Assembly (NCBI GenBank): GCA_002428455.1
Contig: DIWL01000060.1
Span: 1-10,653 of the forward strand
DNA from: Anaerolineaceae bacterium UBA6107
Lineage (GTDB): Bacteria; Chloroflexota; Anaerolineae; Anaerolineales; Anaerolineaceae
Direction of reading: 5' to 3'
DNA length: 10,653 bases
Position 1 is the stretch's first letter. Each line of letters starts with the position of its first letter. The translations under genes and the position numbers were made by a program. Below, piece after piece: positions 1-7,990 of the stretch. The notes beneath the pieces were generated by a model that ran no database searches, was not told the DNA's origin, and saw only the letters and a program-made list of their open reading frames with translations.

Positions 1-2
1 TC

Positions 3-416
3 TGGGCAACGGTTGTGCTTGGACTTGTGCAAACAGGGCTGGGCATTGCTTTTGGTTTTGCGGCGATGATCGCCTTCTTCCTGCTCATCCCTGCTTACGC
101 CGTGCTGGCTGTTCCCGGTGCGCTGGTGGCAGCGCTTCCCGGAGGGTTGGCGTACCTGCTGTCCAGCCTGAGTGTACCGGTGGGGGTGGCCGTTTTCATC
201 GGCGTGCTGGTGGCGCTACCCTTCTTTGTAGCGGTCACATTATTACCGATCAGTTTTCTCGCCGGGATGTTCGGGGTGTATACCTCCAATATTTGGACCC
301 TCGCCTTCCGCACCCTTCATCCGCTAGGAACCCCTCCACCAGTGAGCGGTGAAATTCCTCCGGCGCAGAAGTACGAGGTTCCACCGCCATTGGAAGGTGA
401 TCCGCGGCTAGAGTAG
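3..416 (+). CDS. C-terminal part of a hypothetical multi-pass membrane protein (5' end outside window)
   Basis: The reading frame is open to the left edge (first full codons W-A-T-V-V), so the GTG at 15 is probably internal and the gene starts before the window. The visible 137 residues are dominated by long hydrophobic stretches consistent with about three membrane segments. These are the VLGLVQTGLGIAFGFAAMIA region continuing through FFLLIPAYAVL, a middle stretch around LPGGLAYLLSSL, and VGVAVFIGVLVALPFFVAVT. A short hydrophilic, proline-rich tail follows (PLGTPPPVSGEIPPAQ) and ends in acidic residues, probably cytoplasmic or surface-exposed. I do not recognise a specific family, and no catalytic motif is visible. 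A palindrome 30 bp after the stop suggests that transcription ends there, so it is probably not in one operon with the ABC genes. The coding call is firm; the function is unknown. Confidence 0.75.
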   Translation, partial: WATVVLGLVQTGLGIAFGFAAMIAFFLLIPAYAVLAVPGALVAALPGGLAYLLSSLSVPVGVAVFIGVLVALPFFVAVTLLPISFLAGMFGVYTSNIWTLAFRTLHPLGTPPPVSGEIPPAQKYEVPPPLEGDPRLE

Positions 417-446
417 ATCAAGCTGATTGAAATAGTAAATACGGTC

Positions 447-474
447 GTAGGGGAGGTTCAAGAACCTCCCCTAC
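447..474. terminator. Perfect 13-bp palindrome, possible terminator or dispersed palindromic repeat
   Basis: Left arm 447-459 (gtaggggaggttc) pairs perfectly with right arm 462-474, with only two bases (aa) between. The sequence aatttt follows directly, giving a short T-run for + strand transcripts from the upstream membrane protein gene. The T-run is short for a strong intrinsic terminator. The G-rich GTAGGGG...CCCCTAC shape also recalls palindromic repeats scattered in many bacterial genomes, so it may be one copy of such a family. The pairing is seen directly; the role is inferred. Confidence 0.5.
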
Positions 475-536
475 AATTTTCTAAGTCTGTGGCCCTTTTC
501 GTCCCCACCGGCTAATTTCTTGGGTTACAATACAAG

Positions 537-564
537 GCGTTGTCTGCAAAATCGCCCACAACGC
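537..564. promoter_or_regulatory. Inverted repeat upstream of the ABC exporter operon (candidate operator or 5' hairpin)
   Basis: Arms gcgttgt (537-543) and acaacgc (558-564) are perfect 7-bp complements separated by 14 bases, ending 19 bp before the ATG at 584. A -10-like tacaat lies at 526-531, but I find no convincing -35 partner. If that -10 is real, the repeat covers the transcription start and early leader, a usual place for a repressor site. No strong Shine-Dalgarno is visible before 584; aagaga at 565-570 is weak and too far away. Seven-base arms can also arise by chance. Confidence 0.25.
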
Positions 565-583
565 AAGAGACAAAATAATCTTT

Positions 584-2344
584 ATGACAACCACCACGAC
601 TGCTGAATATACCATTCCGCCGCAATATAAAACTGACCGCCGCTCACCGGTGCGCTGGGTGATCTCTCACGCGCTGCACGAGTGGTGGATCCTGCTCCTC
701 GCGCTGGTGGGTGCACTGGGCAACGCCGGGTTGATGGCGGTGGCCAGTGTGCAGATCGGCGAAGCCTTCAACGTGGTCGCCGCAGAGGTATTTGATCCCC
801 GGGCGCTGCTGCGCATCTTCTGGATCATCATCGCCTGCGGCCTGGGACGCGGTGTACTGCAGTTCTCGCGCAACTTCGGCTTTGAGTTCTGCGCACAGCG
901 TATCGAGCGCAACGTGCGCCGCGAACTTTACGCCAGTCTGCTCAGCAAGAGCATGACCTTCCATAACCTGCAGCCTGTGGGAGATACCATGGCGCGTGCC
1001 ACCAACGACGTGCGCGAGGTGAACTTCCTCTTCAGCCCCGGTCTCAATATGGTGGTCGGATCGCTGGCTTTTCTCATCTTCCCATTCATCGCTGCTCCCC
1101 GTTACAACGTTTCCCTAATGCTGGTGCCCGGCGTTTTCATTGTGCTTTACTTTGTTGTACTCAGAATATATATGAGGGGTCTCGCACCCATCACTGAAGA
1201 GGTGCGCGAATCCTTCGGCGTGTTGAATATACGCCTGGCTGAATCCCTCGACGGAATCGAGACTGTCAAAGGCTCTGCCCAGGAATCCGGCGAGATCGCT
1301 CTTTTCGATCACAATATTAAGCGGTACCGCGATGCCGCGATCGCCCAGGGACGCAAGGAATCCAAGTTCCTGCCGTTGCTGCTCTACGGCATAGCCCTGG
1401 CAGCCGGTCTGCTGCACGCACTGCTGCTCTTCCAGCGCGGTCTGATCGACATCGGCGCGGTTGTCGGTTATTTTGGTCTCCTGCTCATGCTTGATTTTCC
1501 GACTTTTTCGTCCTTATGGGCGTATTCGCGCATCTCGCTCGGCCTGGCGGGCGGAAAACGTATTCTTGAGTTGATGAACCGTGAGAATAACCTGGACCAG
1601 AACCTTGCCGGCCACGCCCTTCCGTTACGCGGTGAAGTGGAATTCCGCGATGTCACCTTCCGCTACGAGGGCGGGCAACCGGTGCTGGAAAATGTCAGTT
1701 TTACTGTTCAACCCGGTCAGACCGTGGCCATCGTCGGGCAGACCGGCTCCGGCAAGACCTCACTGGTGCGTCTTATCAACCGCACCTACGACGTCAGCGC
1801 CGGGCAGGTGCTGGTGGACGGCGTGGATGTGCGCGATTGGAACCTGGCCAACCTGCGCCGCAACATTTCGATCATTGAACAGGATATCTTCCTCTTCTCC
1901 CGTTCCATCGCCGACAACATCGCCTTTGGAAAACCGGACGCCGCCCGTGAAGAGATCATCGCCGCGGCGAAAGCCGCCCAGGCGCACGAGTTCATTTCCT
2001 CCTTCTCCGAGGGCTACGACACGGTCATCGGCGAGCGCGGGGTGACGCTTTCAGGCGGTCAACGGCAGAGGCTGGCACTGGCACGAGCCTTCCTTACCGA
2101 TCCGCGCATCCTTATGCTGGATGATTCCACCAGCGCGATCGACTCCGCCACCGAGGACCACATCCAGCGTGCGATCTATGCCGCGGCACTTGGACGCACC
2201 ACCTTCATCATCACTCACCGCCTGTCGCAAATCCGCTGGGCGGATCTCATCCTCGTCATCCGCAACGGGCAGCTGGCGGCAAGTGGAACGCACGAAGATC
2301 TCCTTCGCACCAGCGACGCTTACCGGAGGATATTCAATGAATAA
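584..2344 (+). CDS. ABC exporter half-transporter, subunit with degenerate catalytic residue (heterodimer partner A)
   Basis: A 586-residue fused permease-ATPase of the multidrug/lipid exporter type. The N-terminal two-thirds carries about six membrane helices (hydrophobic runs near residues 33-57, 74-95, 150-195 and 262-310). The nucleotide-binding domain follows from about residue 350. Visible motifs are Walker A GQTGSGKTS at 385-393 (K391), a Q-loop in IIEQDIFLFS, consensus signature LSGGQ at 489-493, Walker B ILMLDD at 509-514, a D-loop SAID and H-loop His545. The residue after the Walker B aspartate is Asp514 instead of the catalytic glutamate. In exporters such as TM287/288 this marks the subunit contributing the non-hydrolysing site, so it should pair with the next gene. 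Length is normal for the family. Chosen start: the first ATG of the frame, as the N-terminus MTTTTTAEYTIPPQY leads directly into the permease domain. Substrate unknown. Confidence 0.93.
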   Translation: MTTTTTAEYTIPPQYKTDRRSPVRWVISHALHEWWILLLALVGALGNAGLMAVASVQIGEAFNVVAAEVFDPRALLRIFWIIIACGLGRGVLQFSRNFGFEFCAQRIERNVRRELYASLLSKSMTFHNLQPVGDTMARATNDVREVNFLFSPGLNMVVGSLAFLIFPFIAAPRYNVSLMLVPGVFIVLYFVVLRIYMRGLAPITEEVRESFGVLNIRLAESLDGIETVKGSAQESGEIALFDHNIKRYRDAAIAQGRKESKFLPLLLYGIALAAGLLHALLLFQRGLIDIGAVVGYFGLLLMLDFPTFSSLWAYSRISLGLAGGKRILELMNRENNLDQNLAGHALPLRGEVEFRDVTFRYEGGQPVLENVSFTVQPGQTVAIVGQTGSGKTSLVRLINRTYDVSAGQVLVDGVDVRDWNLANLRRNISIIEQDIFLFSRSIADNIAFGKPDAAREEIIAAAKAAQAHEFISSFSEGYDTVIGERGVTLSGGQRQRLALARAFLTDPRILMLDDSTSAIDSATEDHIQRAIYAAALGRTTFIITHRLSQIRWADLILVIRNGQLAASGTHEDLLRTSDAYRRIFNE

Positions 2345-2356
2345 CTCTCGAGAATG

Positions 2357-2424
2357 GAAAATCGGGAATAGTGAATCGGATGAAATATTGATGACGGTTC
2401 ACGATTTTCGATTCACAGTTCTCG
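2357..2424. repeat. Imperfect inverted repeat in the gap between the two ABC exporter genes
   Basis: The 95-bp gap between the two subunit genes is AT-richer than its surroundings and built from repeated variants of gaaaatcg and gtgaatcg. The segment 2363-2378 matches the reverse complement of 2409-2424 at 13 of 16 bases. In addition gaaaatcg (2357-2364) is a perfect complement of cgattttc (2402-2409). The two pairings compete, so the RNA could fold in more than one way around an AT-rich loop. It has no ORF linking the genes and no T-run, so it is not an obvious terminator. It may be a dispersed intergenic repeat or an mRNA-processing or stability element between cistrons. Confidence 0.55.
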
Positions 2425-2439
2425 ATTTATCGGGGTTTT

Positions 2440-4269
2440 ATGGGCTTCTTTAGTTCGTTAGACGCTGAAAAATACGACCGCACCTACAACGACCGCGAAC
2501 TGGCGCGACGGATCGTGGGCTATTTCAAGCCGCAGAAGAAGCGCCTGGTGCTCATCTCGCTGCTCACTTTGTTGGTCGCCGGGGCAGGAGCGCTGCTCCC
2601 CGTTATCGTCAGCCGCGGCATCGACCTGCTCGAAGGACTTCCGCAGGTGCTCAGCCTGGTACTGGTCGCTGTGGCGGTGCTGGTGGTGGGTGTGGCCATC
2701 TGGCTCTTCAATTTCGGCTTACGCCGGCTCACTTCCACGGCCATCGCTGAGGTGGTGGCGCAGCTCTCTTCGGATGCCTACAAGGCTTCTGTGGAGCATG
2801 ACCTCTCGTTCTATGATGAATTTTCTTCAGGCAAGATCGTCTCGCGCATCACATCGGACACGCGCGATTTCGGCGAGCTGGTCACCCTCATCACGGACGT
2901 GGCGAGCATGTTCATCGAATCGCTCATCCTGGCGGTTGTGCTGCTCAATATCCAGTGGCAATTGACCATGTACGTCTTCGCCATCATCCCCGTTGTCCTC
3001 GTCCTGGGAATTGCCTACCGCACCGTTGCCCGCAAGGCCACCCGCCAGGGCATGCGCGCCATGGCCAATGTGAACAGCACGATCAAGGAGACGGTCAGCG
3101 GCATCGCGGTTGCCAAGAACTTCCGCCAGGAGGCGGGGATCTTCGCAGAATTCAACAACGCGAATGAAACCTCATACGGCGTGAATGTACGCCGCGGGCT
3201 GGTGCTTTCAGTGGTCTTTCCCGCCCTCAACGCCCTGGCGATGATCGCCACCGCTGTGATGGTGCTCGCCGGCGGTCACAGTGTGATCAAAGGTGCTGTC
3301 ACGCTGGGCGCGTGGTATCTCTTCATCCTTAGCCTGGACCGTTTCCTCTTCCCGATTATGAACCTCACGTCCTTCTGGACCTCGATCCAGAACGGGCTTT
3401 CGGCCTCCGAACGCGTATTCGCCCTCATCGATACCCCCACCGTGGTTATTCAAACGGCCAGTGATCCCGTCCCGCCGTTGAAAGGGCAGATTTCATTCCA
3501 GGATGTCTCCTTCCATTACAAGGAGAGTGAACAGATCCTGGATGGGTTCAACCTCGAGATCAAACCCGGAGAGAACCTGGCCATTGTTGGGCACACCGGC
3601 GCCGGCAAAACCTCGGTAGCCAAGCTCATCGCCCGCTTCTACGAATTCCAGGGCGGCCGGCTATTGATCGATGGTCATGATATCCGCGCCTTCAACCTGG
3701 AGGAATACCGCCGCCATTTGGGTGTGGTCTCACAGGTGCCGTTCCTGTTTTCCGGCACAGTGGCGGAGAACATCCGTTATGCGCAGCGCGGCGCGGGCGA
3801 TGGCGAAATCCTGGCGCTGGCCAAGCGCATAGGTGGAGGAGAATGGCTGGACACGCTGCCGCAGGGACTGGAATCACAGGTCGGCGAACGCGGCGGGCGC
3901 CTCTCGATGGGGCAAAGGCAGCTAGTGGCGCTGATGCGCGTGCTCGTGCAGCACCCCGCCATCTTCATCCTGGATGAAGCCACCGCCAGCATTGACCCGT
4001 TCACCGAGTGGCAGATCCAGCAGGCGCTCGATCTCATCCTGCAGCAATCCACCAGTATATTAATTGCGCATAGATTATCGACGGTCAAGTCCGCTGACCG
4101 CATCATTGTAATGGAAAACGGCCGCACCATCGAGGAGGGCGATCACCGCCAGCTCCTCGCCGGCGGTGGGCACTACGCCACCCTCTACAATACCTACTTC
4201 CGCCATCAGTCGCTTGAGTATGTCGAGCAGGCGCGAGTGATCGCGACCGGTGGAGTAGGGGAAAACTAA
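2440..4269 (+). CDS. ABC exporter half-transporter, subunit with consensus catalytic residue (heterodimer partner B)
   Basis: A 609-residue fused permease-ATPase. It has about six membrane helices in the first 320 residues, then a nucleotide-binding domain. Motifs are Walker A GHTGAGKTS at 384-392 (K390), Q-loop in VVSQVPFLFS, Walker B IFILDE at 508-513 with catalytic Glu513, D-loop ASID and H-loop His544. Its signature reads LSMGQ (488-492) instead of LSGGQ. Together with Asp514 in the upstream subunit this gives one degenerate and one consensus ATPase site, the hallmark of heterodimeric exporters of the TM287/288, BmrCD and LmrCD kind. The start is well fixed: an in-frame TGA lies at 2392-2394, there is no other start codon between, and MGFFSSLDAEKYDR looks like a natural N-terminus. 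Ribosome binding is weak (gggg at 2432-2435). It is co-oriented with the previous gene, presumably one operon. Substrate unknown. Confidence 0.93.
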   Translation: MGFFSSLDAEKYDRTYNDRELARRIVGYFKPQKKRLVLISLLTLLVAGAGALLPVIVSRGIDLLEGLPQVLSLVLVAVAVLVVGVAIWLFNFGLRRLTSTAIAEVVAQLSSDAYKASVEHDLSFYDEFSSGKIVSRITSDTRDFGELVTLITDVASMFIESLILAVVLLNIQWQLTMYVFAIIPVVLVLGIAYRTVARKATRQGMRAMANVNSTIKETVSGIAVAKNFRQEAGIFAEFNNANETSYGVNVRRGLVLSVVFPALNALAMIATAVMVLAGGHSVIKGAVTLGAWYLFILSLDRFLFPIMNLTSFWTSIQNGLSASERVFALIDTPTVVIQTASDPVPPLKGQISFQDVSFHYKESEQILDGFNLEIKPGENLAIVGHTGAGKTSVAKLIARFYEFQGGRLLIDGHDIRAFNLEEYRRHLGVVSQVPFLFSGTVAENIRYAQRGAGDGEILALAKRIGGGEWLDTLPQGLESQVGERGGRLSMGQRQLVALMRVLVQHPAIFILDEATASIDPFTEWQIQQALDLILQQSTSILIAHRLSTVKSADRIIVMENGRTIEEGDHRQLLAGGGHYATLYNTYFRHQSLEYVEQARVIATGGVGEN

Positions 4270-4305
4270 CGCAATCTGACTCTCGCAGGATCCATGAAAT
4301 AATAC

Positions 4306-4338
4306 AAAACAGGGGCACAAGAATTGTGCCCCTGTTTT
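4306..4338. terminator. Bidirectional intrinsic terminator between convergent genes
   Basis: A perfect 15-bp stem, aaaacaggggcacaa (4306-4320) against ttgtgcccctgtttt (4324-4338), has a three-base loop (gaa). The A-run on the left and T-run on the right make it work for either direction. It sits 36 bp after the stop of the ABC operon on the + strand and 14 bp after the stop of the nuclease gene on the - strand. Confidence 0.92.
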
Positions 4339-4352
4339 AGTGTTAAACCTGA

Positions 4353-7300
4353 TTACTTGATCTTGAAGTAAGCCTGGTGGATTGAACCATCGTTCAACAG
4401 GATGTTCAGGATCCAGCAGGTTCCTGACCAGTTCTTTTTCGTTTTCCAGGTGAAGATGTATTGATCCAGGCTGGCATCGTACAGCAGTTTTGACCGGTCC
4501 ATGTAGAGCAGTTTATCCGGTTCAAACTCTGTAAACGTGCAATCCTTGCACTTCATCAGCACCGGGTAACCATACTCGAAGATATCCATACCCCAGTCGC
4601 CGCCCAGGCTGAACTTGACCGGGACGGTGCTGCCGGCTTTGATGACCGTCACATCCGGCGCGTTCTTCACCGGCTCGTAGAAGCCAGTGAAGTTGTAGGC
4701 GGGAATCAGGTCGAGGCCAATGATGACGGGGTCGTGGTCCGAGTAACGGTAGAAGTCAGGCGCATACAGTGCATCCTGCCCATTTGACTTGAAGGACATG
4801 TCGTAATCGATCAGGTCGGGCTCATCCGCATTGACGTGCCACGTCGCGCTGCCGGTAACCTGGTCAGCCAGGGTCGCGGTCATGGCGTAATCGAGGTAGC
4901 CGATCTGTCCGTCAAAGACGTAGGAATACGCGTATTCCCCTTCGAACATGAAGGTCATGTCCACGTAATCGTCGAAGGTGCCGGGTGTATCATCCGGTCC
5001 TGCCAGGATGGCGTCGATCGGGTCCTCCTTGTCATAGGAGTTCAGGTCGCCGATGATCATCACGTCCATGTCCCCGCTGCCGGTTGGATCGCTGTCCAGC
5101 CAATCCACCAGGGCTTGCGCAGCAGCTTCACGCGTGAGGTTGCAGTTGCCCGCGCCGTCGCCCAGGTCTGGATCACCGTCACAGGCCGAACCCTTTGATT
5201 TGAGGTGATTGACCGCCACAGTGAAGATTCCGCCGTTGGTATCGACAAAGGATTGCGCCAGTACCGGCCGGTTGTAATCATCCAGGAAGCGTGCATCCAC
5301 TGAGGAATCAAGGATGGCGAACGTTCCATAAGGGGTGACCGCCGCGGGTTTGTAGATCAATGCCTGTCTGATCGCGTCAGTCCCGATGGCACCCGTGTGG
5401 ATGTAATCGTATGTGCCCGCACCCAGCGCAGCATTCAAACTGCCAACCAGGTAATCGATCGGAGCATCCGTGGCGTTGTTCTCGATCTCGATCATACCGA
5501 TCACGTCCGCGTCCATCGCGATGATTGCTGCCACCAGTTTGTTATGCTGTCGGGTGAACTCTTCCGCTGTATCCGCACCGCGGCATTCCTGGTCACCCAA
5601 CGGTCCACAAATGTCGGGACCCAGATCGAGTGTCGTGAAGTAATTGAGCGTGTTCATCGAAACCACTTTGAGCGTACCGCCGACCTCCGGTGCAGCCGTC
5701 GGGCGCGGGTTGGCCGCGGTGTAATCCGCCCCTTCAGTTGGTTGGATGCGGTACAGGCTAAAGCTGTAATCGATCACGCCAGTCACATTGGTCAACGTGT
5801 CACCCCCGCGGAACAGGTTGTCCAGGTCAAAGATCTCACCATTGGGGTGTAGCGCCGGATCGGGATTCTGTGCCGTGCGTCCGTCATCCAGGGTGATCTT
5901 GTCCAGCAGGAAGTCCTGCGCAGCCTGGTAATACTCGGGTGATCCCGGTTCGTACACTGCTGTCGGTGTCATGTGCCGCGTGGAGGTGAGCACGATCTCG
6001 TTATAACGGTCAAAGTTAAAGTACTCGGAGATCACCAACGGCTGCGGGAAGGTTACCAGCATGCCCTCATAGGCTTCAAACTCGGTCAGAGTATCCGCGG
6101 GTAAATCGACCACAGTAGGGGTTACCACATTGCCAGTGGAGCACGCCCAGACCTGCGAAGCAGTGATCTCGGTCATTCCATTGTATTCCGAGATCGCTCC
6201 CTTGACGCGCACACCATCACCCGGCATTACATCGACCGTTCCTCCGGGGTAGTAGATAAAGACACCTTCCGAGCTCGCCGGGTCGCTGTCGACATCAGTG
6301 CTGAAAGACTGGATGTGGAATCCGTTCAGGTTGCCGTTGTCGATCGCGGCGTTGTTTTGAAAATCACCCACCACGATGCCTTCTACAGCCACCACGCTCC
6401 CCTCCAGTGGGCTGTCAGCTCCAATACCCTGCACCGCGGAGATCAGCGTGTACGGGTCTCCGCAGGCTTCTGGGGGTGGAACGAACACCGCGTTAAGTGC
6501 GCCGGGAGTGTTGTAAGCCTCGCCCAGCACGAGCGTGCCGGTGTAGGTGGGGATTCCCGCCAAGTCGAAGTCGTTGCGCACCCAGTCGGTGGCAGCATCC
6601 GTATCAAACCCGTCTGGGATGCGCGAAGCGCCGCCTGGAGCAAAGGAGAGACCATCGTAAGCCACCCCAAGAGCCGGGGTGCCATAGGTAATGTCACCAG
6701 CGCCGCCATCATTCACTGCCACAGAATCCACAATGGCATCCCATGGTGTGGCATCAAAAACCCCATCGTCATTCGTGTCGAGGTCATCGGCGAGAGCGCC
6801 GCTGAAATTCTTCACCAGCAGCAGGGAGAGTGAGCCGTTCTCAAGCGCGTTGGCAGGCAGGTTGACCAGGATTAGGCCATTCGCGTCCGTAGTGCCCAAT
6901 GCGATCACCTCATCCACTGTGCCCACGGATGTGCCAACATCTCCCCCGATCTCAAGCAGCTTGTACGCGGAGTAATCCGTTGCCGCTGTGCCGAAAAATT
7001 CCACGTATTCCACATCGGTGCCCGTTGTGCTGGCAGAAAATTCATTGATCCTGGGCGAAAGCGGCTCGACTGAACATGCGTTAAGTGGAGTTGAAGTAAT
7101 ACGCGCACTCGGAGCAGCGACCGTAAAATCAACCAGATTATTATCTGTGTCATTGCAGCCGCCGTTGTTGCGTGATGCAGCGGTAGAATTGGAAAGTGTC
7201 GGAGTTGGCGATCCCTCATAGAAATTGGCACCTCCGTATCCGACAAGATCGATGATCTTGGCCAATTGGTCCGGCGTGCATGGTGTGGAACTGCCGTTAC

Positions 7301-7751
7301 ATCCCAATGTCGTTGCTTGGTTTACGAGGGCGACTTTACCGCCAGTTGCTGACATGGCAATCGGGGAGCCGTCGATGAGATCAGGTGTCGGCAAAGCGAC
7401 CCCGTTCCCAGCACCGGCAGCTTCCTGAACCAGGTAATATTGCCCCGGCTGCAGCGAGACGTTGGGCAGTTCGGTGAGTTGAGTGCTGGTTGCACCGAAA
7501 TTGCCCGTGCCGGTTGCGCTGGCATACTGGACCGACCAGCCGGCCAGTGAAACAGCTGTTGTGCCGCGGTTGAACAGCTCAACAAAATCGTGTGTGTAAA
7601 TGGCTCCGGTGTTTCCGCCACCTCCATACACCTGGCTGATAACGATATCCGGTGAAACTGCGGCTCCTGGAAAACTAAACACTGGCATAAATCCGCAGAT
7701 TAGTGAAAGGGATACCGAGAAACAGAAGATCTTGAAAAAGGTATGTTTCAT
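4353..7751 (-). CDS. Large secreted ExeM/NucH-type endonuclease with lamin-tail, OB-fold, EEP and PxKF domains
   Basis: A complete 1132-residue protein, probably a metal-dependent extracellular nuclease. A signal peptide is visible (basic MKHTFFK, then a hydrophobic stretch to about residue 27). A lamin-tail-like domain starts near residue 34 (PDIVISQVYGGGGNTG, then DFVELFNRG). A second lamin-tail-like module follows at about 228-420 (PRINEFSASTTGTDVEYVEF). An OB-fold-like region (VAVEGIVVGDFQNN near 455-467) leads into the endonuclease/exonuclease/phosphatase (EEP) domain at about 690-1015. Candidate catalytic residues, all present, are Asn700 (VVSMNTLN), Glu755 (GMIEIENN), Asn848/His849 (NHLKSKGS), Asp902/Asn904 (GDLN) and Asp1005/His1006 (SDHDPV). 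Residues from about 1020 form a C-terminal domain with VPVKF at 1043-1047 and WSGTC. A good Shine-Dalgarno fixes the start. It likely degrades extracellular DNA; the exact substrate is inferred. The paralogue lies directly upstream. Confidence 0.9.
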   Translation of the reverse strand: MKHTFFKIFCFSVSLSLICGFMPVFSFPGAAVSPDIVISQVYGGGGNTGAIYTHDFVELFNRGTTAVSLAGWSVQYASATGTGNFGATSTQLTELPNVSLQPGQYYLVQEAAGAGNGVALPTPDLIDGSPIAMSATGGKVALVNQATTLGCNGSSTPCTPDQLAKIIDLVGYGGANFYEGSPTPTLSNSTAASRNNGGCNDTDNNLVDFTVAAPSARITSTPLNACSVEPLSPRINEFSASTTGTDVEYVEFFGTAATDYSAYKLLEIGGDVGTSVGTVDEVIALGTTDANGLILVNLPANALENGSLSLLLVKNFSGALADDLDTNDDGVFDATPWDAIVDSVAVNDGGAGDITYGTPALGVAYDGLSFAPGGASRIPDGFDTDAATDWVRNDFDLAGIPTYTGTLVLGEAYNTPGALNAVFVPPPEACGDPYTLISAVQGIGADSPLEGSVVAVEGIVVGDFQNNAAIDNGNLNGFHIQSFSTDVDSDPASSEGVFIYYPGGTVDVMPGDGVRVKGAISEYNGMTEITASQVWACSTGNVVTPTVVDLPADTLTEFEAYEGMLVTFPQPLVISEYFNFDRYNEIVLTSTRHMTPTAVYEPGSPEYYQAAQDFLLDKITLDDGRTAQNPDPALHPNGEIFDLDNLFRGGDTLTNVTGVIDYSFSLYRIQPTEGADYTAANPRPTAAPEVGGTLKVVSMNTLNYFTTLDLGPDICGPLGDQECRGADTAEEFTRQHNKLVAAIIAMDADVIGMIEIENNATDAPIDYLVGSLNAALGAGTYDYIHTGAIGTDAIRQALIYKPAAVTPYGTFAILDSSVDARFLDDYNRPVLAQSFVDTNGGIFTVAVNHLKSKGSACDGDPDLGDGAGNCNLTREAAAQALVDWLDSDPTGSGDMDVMIIGDLNSYDKEDPIDAILAGPDDTPGTFDDYVDMTFMFEGEYAYSYVFDGQIGYLDYAMTATLADQVTGSATWHVNADEPDLIDYDMSFKSNGQDALYAPDFYRYSDHDPVIIGLDLIPAYNFTGFYEPVKNAPDVTVIKAGSTVPVKFSLGGDWGMDIFEYGYPVLMKCKDCTFTEFEPDKLLYMDRSKLLYDASLDQYIFTWKTKKNWSGTCWILNILLNDGSIHQAYFKIK
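5644..5714. repeat. 71-bp identical patch between paralogues, copy 1 (partner 9671-9741)
   Basis: All 71 bases are identical to 9671-9741, while sequence on both sides differs. It encodes the start of the EEP domain (the VVSMNTLN region) and the preceding proline-rich linker. Identity includes third codon positions, so protein conservation alone does not explain it. Confidence 0.92.
6136..6196. repeat. 61-bp identical patch between paralogues, copy 1 (partner 10163-10223)
   Basis: All 61 bases match 10163-10223. The patch encodes part of the OB-fold-like region (SEYNGMTEITASQVWACST) and is flanked by diverged sequence. Confidence 0.9.
6427..6626. repeat. 200-bp near-identical repeat, copy 1 (partner 10454-10653)
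   Basis: Base-by-base comparison with 10454-10653 shows 199 of 200 positions identical, the only difference being A at 6563 against G at 10590. The left boundary is abrupt; the right boundary of the partner is cut by the window edge. It lies inside the nuclease gene at the junction of the second lamin-tail-like module and the OB-fold region. Confidence 0.95.
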
Positions 7752-7759
7752 TTTGTTTT

Positions 7760-7765
7760 CCTCCT
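7760..7765 (-). promoter_or_regulatory. Strong Shine-Dalgarno for the complete nuclease gene
   Basis: On the - strand the sequence reads AGGAGG, then eight bases, then ATG ending at 7749. This is a near-ideal ribosome binding site and decides the start at 7751. It is stronger than those before either ABC gene, suggesting well-translated secreted protein. Confidence 0.88.
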
Positions 7766-7990
7766 AAAATTTCATTCTGTGGGATAGATCGCATTGCACC
7801 GACGATATTTGTTGGGACATCCAATCCATAAACCAATTTTTTTCGTTTTCCTCCAATTCCGGTTCAGGTTTCCGCGCCATTAGCGCCCTAACTGCAAGAT
7901 TCCCTGAGTACATACAGGAAGATAATCATCCTCTGGGTCAGTGATGGGGTCGGGGGAACGATGCGGCTGAATTGGGGGGAATTGCAGAAG

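Noticed and set aside
15..17. GTG as the true start of the first membrane protein
   Set aside because: The frame is open to the left edge with hydrophobic residues before it and there is no visible ribosome site, so the gene is more likely truncated by the window.
2108..2125. Asp514 as a sign that the first ABC gene is decaying
   Set aside because: All other motifs are intact, and the change is matched by LSMGQ in the partner subunit, the normal pattern of heterodimeric exporters.
4836..6833. Several + strand ORFs of 120-172 codons opposite the complete nuclease gene (for example 4836-5198, 5397-5852 and 6315-6833)
   Set aside because: They are antisense to a gene with clear domains and a strong ribosome site. 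The equivalents opposite the paralogue look alike only because the genes are paralogous, and they show no recognisable motif.
7764..7829. 21-codon ORF as a real gene
   Set aside because: GGAGG lies about 20 bases before its ATG, too far for normal initiation, and the peptide has no recognisable features. It is kept only as a possible leader peptide in the findings.
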